64,000 nt of DNA, from the NCBI GenBank assembly GCA_021397845.1, contig CM038039.1, positions 9,603,731 to 9,667,730 of the forward strand, read 5' to 3'. The stretch's first letter is position 1; every line of letters starts with the position of its first letter. The notes beneath the pieces were generated by a model. The model did no database searches. It had not been told where the DNA came from and saw only the letters and a program-made list of their open reading frames with translations. This document shows positions 1 to 11,856 of this stretch, piece after piece. The DNA is from Areca catechu (lineage: Eukaryota > Streptophyta > Magnoliopsida > Arecales > Arecaceae). The translations under genes were made by a program, and so were the position numbers.

Positions 1-83
1 TATGTCCGAAGGAAAGAAAAATAAATTTTAGGACACGGTTGTCTGTTGCGCATCCGGCCCGGATTTGGAATCGAGGCGTGACA
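1..83 (+). mobile_element. 3' tail of a gypsy-type LTR
   Basis: The first 83 bases resemble the end of the gypsy LTRs near 25194 and 28667: a shared core around gtctgtt, a cat/ccgg block, then a gcgtgaca end. The LTR would end at aca (81-83). The body lies outside the window. No primer-binding site is clear in the following DNA, so this may be a solo LTR or the 3' LTR of a plus-strand element. Confidence 0.45.
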
Positions 84-1727
84 GTTCAATAGTGGTGACG
101 AGCTCAATAATGTACTCCAGGCAAACATGAGGATGCCAGGTTCTGATCATGGAAAGGTTGGGTAGGGGGAACGAAAGTGGAATAAAAATTAACTTTTTTT
201 TAAAAAAAAAAGTGAAACTTTTTTGCTTCTCTTTTTTTCAGAAATAATGAAAGCTATTAGAAAAAAAAGCAACAGGTGGTAGCCAAATATGTTTCCGGGA
301 CTGTAATTATTTTGAAAAAGAAAAAAATAATAGTACCAGAAAGGGCTTCAGTTATTACCTATTAAGTTCCACCATTTGACTCGTACGAAAGTGATCAAAC
401 CATATGCAATAAACTATATGAGTTCGAATCCTTGCTAGTCCGTGATTAAATTAGCAATAATGAACTGAATTTACGTCACGCAACCATAGCGAATGTTATT
501 TTTATGATAATATTGTTATACTACCAATGAATCTACTGTAAACATGCATGCCAAATTCAGAAACAAGTACATGATATCACTTAAAATTAAGTTGGAAATA
601 GCATAGACATGTTGTGGACCATTTCGAAGAGACCTACGGTAATCCTGGATCTGCATGTATTTTTTTCACTTGTAACTTCCATATGCATGTAACAAAACAG
701 AGAGACCTTTGGGATTTATTTATTTAAAAAATAATTACAAGAAAAAATAAAATTTACCTTATTTGGTATTCAAAAAATAATATCTAGAAAAGATTGTTGT
801 TTGTTATGTTGAGCGGAGATAAATTATATAAAAAATGTTACCAAATTTTCAATAATACTTTTGAATAAACAATACAAATAATGACTTTTTTAATCCATCA
901 ATTAACCATTGATGGTCTTTTTATAAAGGCCGTGAATATAGACCATTTAGGATTTTAAAATATATTTAATAAGTTAAATAAATATCTTAAAATTAAATAT
1001 ACATATATTAAAAATATACTTCTTATTATAAATAAATTTTAGTATATTCATATTTTTATTAAGTAAAAACATAAACCATATTGTTAATTGATTAATTTGG
1101 AAAAAAAGTAAATCATAAGATAGAAAATTAGAAATTTGGATTCGGTATAATCATGGTGTTATTTGAGTTGGGGCTGTTGTGAGATTGACTATGTTAAAAA
1201 AAAGGTATATGTGAGTTTCAATGAAAAATTTGAAGGCAATTCTACCAAATAGATAATTTTAGACAACGTCCACTCATTAATCTAGTATAGGAATAAAATA
1301 TTATTCTTTCTAATAATATTTTTTTGTACCTTCTCTTTCTGTGAAAAAGGTATGGGACTGTTTATTTTACCATCTTCCTCGTTCTCTTTTTTACTGAATA
1401 TGGCAATTTAATAAGGGATTTATTTTCTTATGCCAGATACCATCTCCAACCAAACTAACCCTCCGTGGTTAATCTATCTTAACATATTTCTTACTTTTGT
1501 AATGTCCACTAATAAATAACGGTATGTTTTTCCGAAATTTTGTTTTCTTTACTAGATAATATGGGCAACATCACTCTCACTATGTTTAGGTTAGAGGTGG
1601 CGATGAATCGGCTTTGGATCGGATCATTCAAAATTCATACCCGCCTCACTAAGAAATTTCTTATTTCATACCCATCTTGGGTCAGGTTGGGTCGGGTAAA
1701 AGAAAAAGGCATGTTTAGATTGGGTCA
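84..1727. other. AT-rich intergenic DNA, no gene seen
   Basis: The stretch is AT-rich with many short A and T runs and no reading frame with recognisable protein character. A short piece near 362-410 (ccaccatttgactcgta) resembles one monomer type of the satellite at 29.9-32.8 kb and may be a stray copy. Confidence 0.5.
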
Positions 1728-2160
1728 GATCGGATCGGGCCTTGTACATAATTATACAAACTTGAGTTTAGTCCATCACGAAAAAAAGTTATAAATATAA
1801 TAGAACGATGAAGTTGAAAATTATGGGATTATGTTAAATTTGTCAAACAATTAAATAATGATAAAAAAACAAGTTTACCTTCGGTAGTAAAAGATGTTAA
1901 TGATACTTAGATGTAGAGTTAATTTATACAATATACAGAACATGATCGGATCGGGCCTTGTACATAATTATACAAACTTGAGTTTAGTCCATCACGAAAA
2001 AAAAGTTATAAATATAATAGAACGATGAAGTTGAAAATTATGGGATTATGTTAAATTTGTCAAACAATTAAATAATTATAAAAAAACAAGTTTACCTTCG
2101 GTAGTAAAAGATGTTAATGATACTTAGATGTAGAGTTAATTTATACAATATACAGAACAT
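1728..2160. repeat. 216-bp tandem duplication, two copies
   Basis: Copy 1 (1728-1943) and copy 2 (1944-2160) are head to tail. By eye they differ at one base in an A-run and one substitution (aatgat versus aattat). Both begin gatcggatcgggcc. Near-identity implies a recent local event in otherwise degraded DNA. Confidence 0.85.
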
Positions 2161-2285
2161 GATCGAAAGAAAGAAGAAAATGTATGAACAACAAAATAGA
2201 GGAAAATAAAAGAGACGTGGGATGGGTTAGGGAAGAAATGATTCAAAGTGTCCAATTGAAACTAGGCACCAGGGGGATGGGGGGG

Positions 2286-2711
2286 TAGGGGTGGTAATTT
2301 ATAACCCGACATGCCAATCCGATCCATATTCAACCCATCATAAATAGGTTTGGATTTGGGATAAAATGGTTTAGATCATAAACGGGTCGACCCGTTTAAC
2401 CCATTTAATAAACATGTTGAGTTTAGATTTTTTAGGCCCAACCTGTTTAACCTGTTTAACCCATTTAATAAACGGGTCGAGTCGAGTCGGGTTAGATAAA
2501 TAGGTTATCTATTTATTAAACAAGTAGGGTCGGGTTGGGTTGGATAAACATGTTATTCAATTGTTAAACGGGTTAAACAGGTCGGGTCGGGTTAGTAGGT
2601 TATCTATTTAATAAACGGGTTAAACGGGTTGAATCGGTTACCTGTTTAATAAATGAATCAGATTCAGATTAAAACTTTTCTGACCCAACCTGACCCGATT
2701 ACCACCCCTAG
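2286..2711. mobile_element. Inverted-repeat (MITE-like) element rich in gggtt motifs
   Basis: The left end taggggtggtaat (2286-2298) is the exact reverse complement of the right end attaccaccccta (2698-2710). The interior holds many degenerate copies of a cgggttaaac/gggtcgggt motif and no coding frame. The flanks tggggggg (2278-2285) and tgggggga (2712-2719) could be an imperfect 8-bp target duplication, as expected for hAT-derived elements, but the G-run makes this weak. Confidence 0.6.
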
Positions 2712-2719
2712 TGGGGGGA

Positions 2720-4082
2720 TTGAGAGGCTTATGCCTTTTATGTAATTAGGTTGGGTTCAGCGCTGGGCATATTGATACCCATATCTGATTCAAATTCGAG
2801 TCAAATTTTTCATATAAAATCCATATCCATTTCTAAATTAAATGGGTTGAGTTTTAGCCATCCCATTAAGATCAGGTTAGGTTTGGTATCCACCGGATTA
2901 TCAAAATTGCCATCCCTAATATGGATCATCTCTAATACATGCTTTGGTATATACCGATCTAATTAAGTTGTTTCTCTATAACGGCGCTTTTGGTAGAAAC
3001 ATTTTGTTTTTTTCATCGAACAAAAAAATGAGATGGATTCTTGCCAAAATCCATCTCCAAATAGTATCTCCATTATTTCCACTTAATTACAGAAAAAAGA
3101 AAACACAAAAATAACAAATTTTAATATTTTTTTTTTTATTAAAACCTTCCTGCAGTTATCCTGGCGACTCGGCCATATTCACTGAATAAAACCACCGTAT
3201 CCATCCACATTTAAATTGGTTCCACCACATAATTCACATCCCAGCTGTCCCCTCAAAATTCAGTGAATCTAACATTGCGACATCAACTATTGGAATGTTG
3301 TCAGTTTTAAAATTTATACAAACAGAGATTGGAGTGCTTGCACGCGGCCTCACTTTCAATGTGATGACAGCACTCGGACCATAATTGTCATTTTTATTTA
3401 AGGAAATTCTTTTTTTTTTTGGTAAACAAAAGAAAAGAGGGATAAAACTGGCGTATAAGGAAATTCTTTATACACCACTTTGAGGAGGAAAAAAAAATCG
3501 GTCCATCTAATTGGATTATATTGACGCCGTTTTCTAACATGCATTTAATTTTTATAAATTTTTATTTAAAATCTTAAATAATAAAAATAATAATTTTTTT
3601 AAAAAATTATATTTTATAAGTAAATTATGATTTTTTTATGAACAAGAGGACATAATAAATAATAAAAAGTTATAAACAAATAAGATAAACATTTTGTCAT
3701 TAAAAATTTTTAAAATCTTTTAATAATAAAAAATATCTTTTTACTTTATAATTTTTAGAGAAAAAATATAACATTTTATTCGTAAAAAAATATAATTTAA
3801 TCATAATATATTATAATTTATTTATAAAATATTATCATTTTTATATTAAAAAATAAAAAAGATATTTTTATATGTATAAAAAAGATATTTTTATATGTAT
3901 AAAAAAGAAAGATAAAGAAAATTTCAAGTATTAAATACATGTTAGGAAGAAAATGGGGGGGGGGCGTACCCGTTTTTTTAGTAAAATTATCCTTTTTATA
4001 AAAGCCAGTCCACGGGACCCCCGAACCCGATTCTTCGACCATCCCCATTTCCCTTGGTTATATCCCCGACCTCAAACCCACC
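2720..4082. other. AT-rich intergenic DNA
   Basis: No gene recognised. A stretch near 2740-2960 has degenerate motifs of the kind seen in the preceding inverted-repeat element. From about 3540 to 3950 the sequence is very AT-rich, ending in a G10 run (3955-3964) just upstream of the RING1 pseudogene. Confidence 0.5.
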
Positions 4083-4793
4083 ATGACTTTCGACAGCCGG
4101 CACCACTCGAAGTCCTATCGCCTCAGCTGGGGCCACGGCCGGGCCCTCGTCCATATCACGTCGAAGTCGTGGGTTCACAACTCCCAATGGCGTGTCAACC
4201 CGATCTACTTGCAGTTATCGATGCAAGACAGAGGCTGGATCAACACCGGCCCGGATGAGTACACCTATAACTTGATTTCACCCTTTCTTCGACGGAGGTG
4301 GACCGACAGCCTCCGAGGCTTTCCTCAACCCCGAGCGCACCGCCTCCTGGTCCTCCATCACGACATTTCTCCAATCTCACCCCCACCTCCCCATCTACGC
4401 CCATAGTATCATCATGCATAGAATACGGGAGGAGGCGTGCGACGCCGCCCGGATGGCGGCGTTCCTCGGGCACTGCATGATGTGGATCGCCGTGGATTTG
4501 ATGGTCACGACGGACTCCACTAATGGCGCGGTCAAGGAATGGGAGGAGATCGACACCAGCGGGAGGACTTCCTCTTCCGGGACGATGAGGAGGATGAGGA
4601 GGATATGGAGGAGGTGGAGAACCGGGGTTTGATGCAGGAGGAGATCGAGCAGCATGTGATGGTGGCGCGCTTCTTGGTGCCAGGGTCTGCAGAGGTTTGC
4701 ACGATTTGTCTTGATGAGGTAACCAGAGGGTTCATGGCCGGTTGGTTGCCATGCAGTCATGTTTTCCATCCCCAGTGTATTACTGCGAACTGA
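4083..4793 (+). pseudogene. RING1: frameshifted RING-H2 finger protein (E3 ligase-like)
   Basis: This is the first of four related RING-H2 copies in the window. RING-H2 proteins usually act as E3 ubiquitin ligases, with the zinc-bound RING recruiting the E2 enzyme. The paralogous parts lie in different frames. A middle segment (about 4300-4545) carries FLNPERTASW and DAARMAAFLGHCMMW, matching FINPERTPTW and DAARRAIAQGHQIMW of RING2. An acidic stretch (DDEEDEEDMEEVE) and the RING follow in another frame. The RING reads CTIC, 14 residues, then CSHVFHPQC, so six ligands are present. A stop follows within about four residues (4791-4793), so the last C-x2-C pair is missing. At least two frame changes are needed to join the parts. 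The ATG at 4083 is the first in frame and is not confirmed by homology. Confidence 0.65.
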
Positions 4794-5100
4794 TTTATTT
4801 GTGTTTTTTCTTATTTAGGGAAGTGCGGTGTCCATTTTGAGAAAAATGATGGGATGGGAGAATCCATCCCCTCAAATAATTATGTTTTTTTCTTCGCCTA
4901 AGAAAGAGAAAATATTTCTATACTAGAAAAAAAAATTTTCGTTGGGTTTTCATTCTTTGTTGAATAGCATTTGCCAGGTACCGGGCTTTCGTTTTTTTTT
5001 TTTTTTTTTTTTCAATGAAACGGATGGTTCAACCAACAATCCTGATATGAATACATTTAAAATAATTCAAAAAAATACAATCCCTAAAAAGTAGAGATAT
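4794..5100. other. Spacer with poly-T tract
   Basis: RING1 3' flank, including a T20 run (4991-5010). No feature with coding character was found. Confidence 0.5.
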
Positions 5101-5106
5101 TCTATC

Positions 5107-5607
5107 GAGATGGGACCACGATACTTGACCAGAGTGGTAGGCCACAATGGAAGCTACCCAAACGGTCACTGAATTAGCTTCCCTATGTACATGTCTAACA
5201 AAAAAGGAGAAACACCCACGAAGCCAAATGCCAATATCCCGGAGTATTGGTTAGGTCGGAAGAGATTTGATAGCATCCCTGATCCAAGTAATCACCGTGG
5301 AAGAGTCCTCCTCAATGATAAGGTGGTCCACGTGGAAAAGACGGCGAACATACTGAATTCCAATCCAAGTCGCAGTGAGCTCAGCCTGGGAAACAAAAGG
5401 ACTAACAAGATGGCAGCCCCTCGCAGTCAAAATACCCAACCTGGAGTCACGAATGACGAAAGCCGCCCCTCCCTCAGGGCCTCTGACATTCCCATCAAAA
5501 TATATCTTAAAATATCTCGGAAGAGGGGGCTCCCAAGAAATAAAAACTCCCCCGGGCACTCTAGGAGCAAAACGATCACATGCTGCTATAGTTTTATAGC
5601 CAACCAA
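5107..5607 (-). pseudogene. RNase H domain of a LINE (non-LTR retrotransposon)
   Basis: The minus-strand translation gives a plant LINE-type RNase H (RVT_3-like) domain. It has KIYFDGNVRGPEGGAAFVIR with the first catalytic Asp, a QAELTA segment with the Glu, and IIEEDSSTVI with the next Asp. After one stop it continues with RHVHREANSV and WVASIVAYHSG, the usual C-terminal part. In LINEs this domain removes RNA from the RNA-DNA hybrid. No reverse transcriptase or endonuclease lies beside it, so this is a 5'-truncated remnant. A domesticated RNase H-like gene fragment is a less likely alternative. Confidence 0.75.
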
Positions 5608-5745
5608 AAAAAAGGAAAAAAAAGAAGCTCATGATCATATATGGATCGGTCCATCTTTGATTCATGGCAGGTATTATTTACTCTGATGTATTTTTCTCCA
5701 TATTTCATTTCATAAGATACCTCATTGGAAAAAAGATGATCCCTT

Positions 5746-5934
5746 AGCATAAATTAGAGTGCTTCTTCATTAGCAATCGGTAAATTAGAGACCCATTCAC
5801 GTGAGATATTATCCGTTCTGGTTCATGGGCACCAGTCCCTTAAGCATAAACTAAAGTACTTCTTGATTAGTAACCGATAAATCAGGGACCCATCCACGTG
5901 ATATATTATCCATTTTAATTCATGGGCACCTCAC
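5746..5934. repeat. 97-bp tandem duplication
   Basis: Two head-to-tail copies (5746-5842 and 5843-5934) both begin agcataaa and contain gacccat-cacgtga-atattatcc and ttcatgggcacc. They have diverged moderately, so the duplication is older than the one at 1728-2160. Confidence 0.75.
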
Positions 5935-6506
5935 GATTATCTAGATAAGATGTGCTAGATGGAGTATGATAACCCTCCGTATCTCACTCTAAGAGACAAC
6001 TCATGTGGAAAAGAAGGATAAATCAAAATTTTTTTTCATTCATCATCGATGTGGAACTAAAAAGATCCTCTTTCCTTGTGCCCACAGCACCAGCAATTTT
6101 CATTACCATCGTTAGATGCTAGCAACCGAATAGCCTTTTATCAAAGCTATAGATCGATATCATTGCTTGACGAATTAAGTTTATATTTATACAATTATAC
6201 CATGCTTTCCTTCCCGCATGAATTTTTTGGTGTCTTGGATCTCTTCAATGAGAAGACATGTTGAAGGATAAATATCCAAAATGATAATGTTTTATCCTTC
6301 ATTATTTAAGATTCTTAAATCAGGATGGCATCCCGAACCTATCATTGAGTCGGTCATGTTATATAACCGCAGACTCTATAAAGTAAGGATTGTGAGAATA
6401 TGCAAAGCCTATAAATTCATCATAATCTCAATATTAATGGATAATACGAACCTTATTTTATAATAAAATAAGATTATATATCATTTATAAGTAATTAATT
6501 CAGGGG

Positions 6507-6604
6507 CTGATGCAGGACGCCATGGATGAGCATCTAATGGTAGCTCGCTTATTGCCCTCCAGAGGGGCAGAGTTTTGTGTAATTTGCCTTTGATGAGGTG
6601 GTCA
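6507..6604 (+). pseudogene. RING fragment of the RING1 family
   Basis: A short relic aligns with RING1 around its second Met-Gln. It reads MQDAMDEHLMVARLLP, then GAEFCVICL, against MQEEIEQHVMVARFLVP and AEVCTICL in RING1. One extra T then shifts the frame just after the first C-x2-C pair. Only about 100 bp remain and no complete RING is present. Confidence 0.6.
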
Positions 6605-6987
6605 GACGTCATTTTTGAAGCAGTTTTGGTGGGTGCAACTTGGCTTACACCTTACCCAAAAAAAGGAGAGAGTCAAGAGGGAAGACGTACGGCCGGAGAT
6701 GCGCGCTTTTTTTTTTTTTCCTTTCTTTATTTTTTTCTGAGTATTAGGTTTTAGTGTCGTGGTAGAAATTACATGGATTAGCCTAAGCTTCGGTGCATCC
6801 ACGTTTGAACTGGACACGTGCGATGCATGGCTTGAGGTATTAGTCCTAAGAGCAGCTTATATCTTTACATGTATAATTGATGGGTGTTCTTTTGCGATAA
6901 TCATTGGTTAACATCTTTCAAAGTAGGTGCAGAGTTCTTAAAATATTACAATATTTTTATGTGCTTTATTTTCAAAGCTATTTTTGC
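6605..6987. other. Spacer between RING fragment and Copia-1
   Basis: No recognisable gene. A T/C-rich tract lies at 6708-6736. The last bases (gttat, 6988-6992) are the target duplication of Copia-1. Confidence 0.5.
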
Positions 6988-6992
6988 GTTAT

Positions 6993-7528
6993 CTAAAAAA
7001 ATTTGAAAAGAAATTATTTGAAAATTTATTTTTCCACCTTCATTTTCATTAATTTTATGCTTGAAATTTATATATGAGAAATTAAAAATATCTCTTCATA
7101 TACTTTTGGAATCAAATCAAGAAAAATTTTCTATGATATCTCTTCCTACAATTATGAAAAAGAAGATAAAATAGAAAAAAATATCTTCTACAATTATGGA
7201 ATGGAAGATAAAATCGAGAGCATATCTCCTTCTACAATTCTAAAAATGAGAGACTAAATCAAGAAAGAAATCTCTATAGTATCTCTTCCTATAATTATGG
7301 AATGGAAAACCAAGCTCCACAATATCTCCTGCAATTTTGGAAGTAGAAGATCAAATCAAAAGAAAAGAATCTTCAGAATATCTTCTCTCCTAATTATATA
7401 AATGGAAGACCAAATCAAGATCAGCCTTACGTGCATGAATTATTTCCGTGATCTTCTCTATGCTGAGGTGGAAGGAATTTTGCGGATTGATTTGTAGCCT
7501 GATTTTAATGAGTTTGGTTGGCTTTAAT
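6993..7528 (-). repeat. Copia-1 3' LTR
   Basis: This matches 11857-12398 along its length, including repeated phrases of the type 'cctacaattatggaatggaagat'. The internal edge near 7528 is set by the end of similarity. Pyrimidine-rich acttctcttc follows and is the polypurine tract on the minus strand. Confidence 0.8.
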
Positions 7529-7539
7529 ACTTCTCTTCA

Positions 7540-8275
7540 AATCGGGCGATGGTAAGGACCAGAGATCGAGTTTGTTTCATAGACCGATAAATGTATCCCG
7601 AGGCAAAGGCTTTGTAAATATATCAGCAAGTTATGCAGAGAACGGAACATAGCGAGTAATAATAGATCCTAGAATAATCTTTTCCCGAATAAAATGATAA
7701 TCAATCTCGATGTGCTTGGTCTGAGCATGAAAGACTTGATTGGCCGTGAGATGTAATGCAAATAAGTTATCGAAGAAAAGTGGTGAGGTTCGAGGTTGTG
7801 GAACCCCAATGTCACGAAGTATAAATAAAATCTATGTGAGCTCGGCAGTAGCTGAAACAAAAGCTCGATATTCGGCTTTAACAATGGATCGAGATATAGT
7901 GGGCTACTTGGCACACCAAGAAACATAATTCGAGCTAAGAAAGTTATAATATCCAATGGTGGAACAATGCATGACTTTACATCCAGCCTAATTTGCATTA
8001 GCAAAGGTAAACAACTCCAGTGAGCTATGGACCAGAATGTGAAGCCCAAGATATGAAGTGCCTTGAACATATCAAAGTATATATTTGACCATTTGAAAAT
8101 GGGCTATAATTAGGGCATGCATGTGTTGACACAGTGTTAACCGCAAGTGAGAGAACTGGACGTGTGAGAGTAAGATACTGAAGAGTTCCAATGAGACTTT
8201 GATAGTGTAAAAGATCATTATACGGTTGATCACTATATTTGAGTGGTAGAAGTTTGTTAGCCATGGGAGTGGCAA
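7540..8275 (-). pseudogene. Copia-1 RNase H region
   Basis: Minus-strand frames give copia RNase H pieces in order, broken by frameshifts. Near 8030-8270 is MANKLLPLKYSDQPYNDLLH with YQSLIGTLQYLTLTRP (the usual RH entry). The C-terminal end near 7550-7690 has DYHFIREKI and LADIFTKPLP. The order is right for the 3' end of copia pol next to the 3' LTR. No intact protein is possible. Confidence 0.7.
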
Positions 8276-8463
8276 TCGGTTTATATTACTCCATGGAAGC
8301 TCGAGCTAGAGATCCAAAATATATTTTCTCTAAGAAAGAAAAAGTTCATTGGAGGAGTGACTGACTTCGATCTCTAAAAAATAATTAAATGGGCCGAGAT
8401 CTTTCATGAAAACTACCTGATCGAGGGCATGAATAAGACAGTCCAAAAATTGCAGACAATCAC

Positions 8464-8955
8464 TTATGAGGACAGTGCTATCAACATAAAATAAAATGAT
8501 GATAGTATAACCATCGTGGTGAAAGACAAATAATGATGGATCGGCATTGCTGCAGAAGAAACCATACCCAATAAGAAAGTTGCTAAACTTATTGAACCAT
8601 GCTCGAGGGACTTGTTTGAGCCCATATAAAGCACGTCGAAGTAAGCAAACATGATCAAGATAGGATGGGTCATGGAAGCCAGCAATTGCTCCTTATACAT
8701 AGAAACATCGAGATCACCATGAAAGAAAGTGTTCTTGACATCTAGTTAGTGAATCAACCAATTTTAAATAGTGACAACTGATAGAACAATACGAATACTG
8801 CCTGGTTTAATTACTGGACTAAATGTTTCTAGAAAGTCAACACCTTTCTCTTGGTGGAAGCCTTTTGCCACAAGATAGGCTTTTAGTCGACCAAGCATCC
8901 CATCTGCATGGAGCTTTGATTTGAACACCCATTTGCAACCAACAATATTCATCAA
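8464..8955 (-). pseudogene. Copia-1 reverse transcriptase (RVT_2) remnant
   Basis: The first block reads GCKWVFKSKLHADG, then AYLVAKGFHQEKGVDFLETF and SPVIKPGSIRIVLSVV, the standard N-terminal copia RT motif with ETFSPV. Downstream minus-strand frames to about 8464 are shifted and the YVDD-type active site is not readable. RT copies element RNA into DNA; here it is clearly dead. Confidence 0.75.
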
Positions 8956-9508
8956 GGGGTGACATGGGACAAGATTCCATGTTTAATTTGCTGCAAGAGC
9001 ATCTAACTCCTCATGCATAGCAGTTGTTTAACCGGGATGTTTTAAGGTAGAATGGACAGTCTGAGGTTCAGGAGAAATATATGATAATGCGATATTAGCA
9101 TACCTCGGATTAGGCTTGGAGATGCTAGCCTTGGAGCGGGTGACCATGGGATGTAATGAAAAAGTGGTAGCCTCGGACTGTGGTGGACTATGGCCATGGA
9201 TGCACCCTCTTCCAGTGATGGAGTTGGTTGGTTAGATGTTGCGAATACTAGATCAGCCATGATTGGTGCATCTTCGATGAATAGGCGTGTGTGTTCTTGT
9301 GCAAAATCAGACTTATCATGTGAAAGATTGGATAGCTGAGTTGTTATTGGAGCAGGTAAAAGCTAGATTAGACTTTAGCTAATCATTTAGTGGATGCTGG
9401 ATTGTGGTTTGGACTTGAAGTAGCTTATAGAGCACAACAAGGGTTAGGCTGGGATGTTTCCCAGTTGTCATTAGAGGTTTGATTATGAGTTGGGCTAGAA
9501 GTTGCAGT

Positions 9509-10623
9509 CTAATATAGTAGCTCCCCCTCAATTATAGTAGCGACCTGAGAAGGGGCAACAAATAGAAAATTATACTCATAAAAAATAACATGTCGAGATA
9601 TATAAATATGGTCGATAGATTGATGAAGATAGCGGTAGCCCTTGTGTTTGTCACTATATCCCCAAAACACACATGGTGGAGAGCGCTTGTCAAATTTGTT
9701 CATCATATAGTTTCGAAGGTATGTGTAACAACGAGATCCAAAAACCCGGAGCAAAGAGTAGTCGAGGTCCTTCTTGAATAAGACCGAATACGGACTTTGG
9801 CTTCCTAGAATTGTGGATGAGTGTCGGTTTATCAAATAATTTATAGTTGTAAATGCTTCTACCCAATAGTAGAAAGGTACAGAAGCTTCAAAGAGTGCAG
9901 CAAGCCTGAGTTCAATAATATGTTGATATTTCTTTTCAGCAATACCATTTTATTCTGGTGTACCTGAACAAGAAAGCTGGTGTTGTATACCACAATCATG
10001 AAGATGTGCAAGAAATCTGTTGCTAGAAAATTCATTCCCTCCATTAGATTGAAAGATTTTAATCTTACAATCAAACTGATTTTCAACCAATTTTTGAATT
10101 AAAAGAGAAATATCAAAAAAATCTAATTTCTAGTTTAAGGGATATAACCAACAATAACAGAAAAAGTCGTTAATGAATATCACATGGTAACAAAATTTTT
10201 GTAGTGAAAAAACTAGGGTAGGTCTCCAAAGATCATAGTGTATTTTTTTAATGGATCAGAGCAATGAGAGTCAGATAGATAAAATGGTAATTTTAAACTT
10301 TTGCTAATATAACAACCAGTACATAAGGTGCTAGTCAGCTTATTTATTGAAATAAAATTGTTGCTTCATAGATGTTGCAAAACATGATTATTTCGATGGC
10401 CTAGTCGGTGATGCCAAGTCAGTACATCCATTATCTTAGTCCTCTGAGAAGAAAATGTAACAAGATGTGGATCTTTATTGGTGTAAAGTCCTTGATAATT
10501 AATTCCCAATATCATCGCCTGATGTGTTTTGGAGTCCTTGATAGAAAAATCAAAAGAATTAAACTCAAAGTAACATGGATAATTTCTTGTTAATTGAGAT
10601 ACGAAGAATAAATTTTTTTTCAT
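9509..10623 (-). pseudogene. Copia-1 integrase remnant
   Basis: Three minus-strand pieces are in order. At 10366-10623 is a GAG-pre-integrase region with LTWHHRLGHRNNHVLQHL (HHCC zinc-finger start). At 9859-10086 is a shifted core segment. At 9509-9835 is the C-terminal part with SPYSVLFKKDLDYSLLRVFG, PCVFWGYSDKHKGYRYL and HVIFYE, typical of copia integrase tails. Several frame changes separate them. Confidence 0.75.
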
Positions 10624-10789
10624 TTTTAATACAATTAAAACATTGCAAAGTGAAAAATGACACGTGTCACTATCAATTTGGCCGATACTAATATGAGTAA
10701 TTTATAGTGGCGTACTATTTCCAACCATCACACTATTAGAGCCATGGTAAGGAACTAAATTTACAAGATTACTTGGCTTATCAGTGATA

Positions 10790-11635
10790 TGAGCATTGGT
10801 GCTAGTGTCGGGATGCTACTCATTATCCCGAGGATTTGAGATATGTAGAGCTGCTAGACCCTATGGTATGTCACCACTCTAATAACTATTGTCAAAGTGA
10901 TACCAACATTTTAGTGTATTATGTCCCTTTTTCTTATAAATCTGACAAATAAGAAGCTTAGCCCATGTGTTTGAGCTCGGTGTGGATTTGACCAAACTAG
11001 ACTATTGGGGAACATTACTATTACCCAAAAATATCTGCCACTTTGGTTCACTTGAGCAAATCCTCGACCTTTTGAGTTAAAAAAAAGTATGGTCCGCCTC
11101 TACTCCTATGATTATTCTTGTTGCCACCATTATTTTGCTATAAGACAAAGGCCATGGATATGTTTGGGATAGTGCTCATGCTTCACTTATTATGCAGTTC
11201 ATAGCTTTGGAGTTGTGGGACCATTTTTGCATATGATAGAAGAGGAGGTCCGAATATAATCATTTTAAACGACTCATAGCTATCATCAAGGCCTTCAAGC
11301 AACTTGAAAACCTTATTAGCATCTGATACAAATTTACCAATAGCATGCATTTGATCATAAATAGATTTAAATTCACGAAGATAAGTAGCTAAAGACTTAT
11401 TCCATTTCTGGATGTGTTGTAGTTGAGCAAGAAGATCGAACTCTCGGGCAACTAAGCTTTGCTTAAAAGGATTAGTTAGGGCTTTCCATACCTCTATCGT
11501 TGTTTGGAGTCCGACAGCATGTCCGAGGACTTCTTTTGAGAGTGTGCGCATGATCCATGATTTCACAAGACTGTTGGTACAAATCCATGATGTATAGTCT
11601 AGATTGATCGACTTGGCTTTATTTTCTAGAGTCAA
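10790..11635 (-). pseudogene. Copia-1 gag and protease remnant
   Basis: The N-terminal 150 residues (11183-11635) are a copia capsid (UBN2/Retrotran_gag_2-like) segment, with VWKALTNPFKQSLVAREFDL and LREFKSIYDQMHAIG. A nucleocapsid knuckle follows near 10890-10960 as CQIYKKKGHNTLKC, where Tyr replaces the second zinc Cys. A protease start near 10800-10835 reads HPDTSTNAHIT, a degraded version of the copia D-(S/T)-G-A site. Gag forms the particle and protease cleaves the polyprotein; both are broken. Confidence 0.7.
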
Positions 11636-11840
11636 AATCTATGATGGTGCATGTATCTCTTCTATTAGGAAGCCAAATAAATTCTAACTTTTAATCAGAG
11701 ATAGTACTTGTATCTCCTAGAACAAAAAATATTATCATTCAGTTTTCATGTGACAAAGTTTGCCACATTGATGGTTGAAGCGAATGGAAACTTCAGGTTT
11801 GAAAAGGTAGACAACATGGTGAAAGGTCTTTATGCCCTAG

Positions 11841-11856
11841 CTTGGCTCTGATATCA
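11841..11856 (-). other. Copia-1 primer-binding site (initiator Met tRNA)
   Basis: The reverse complement reads TGATATCAGAGCCAAG, one base from the common plant TGGTATCAGAGC site complementary to tRNA-iMet. It directly adjoins the right LTR and fixes the element's orientation. Confidence 0.8.

Noticed and set aside
3955..3964. G10 run as a G-quadruplex regulator of RING1
   Set aside because: A single run cannot form an intramolecular four-run quadruplex, and the downstream gene is broken; homopolymer length is also unreliable.
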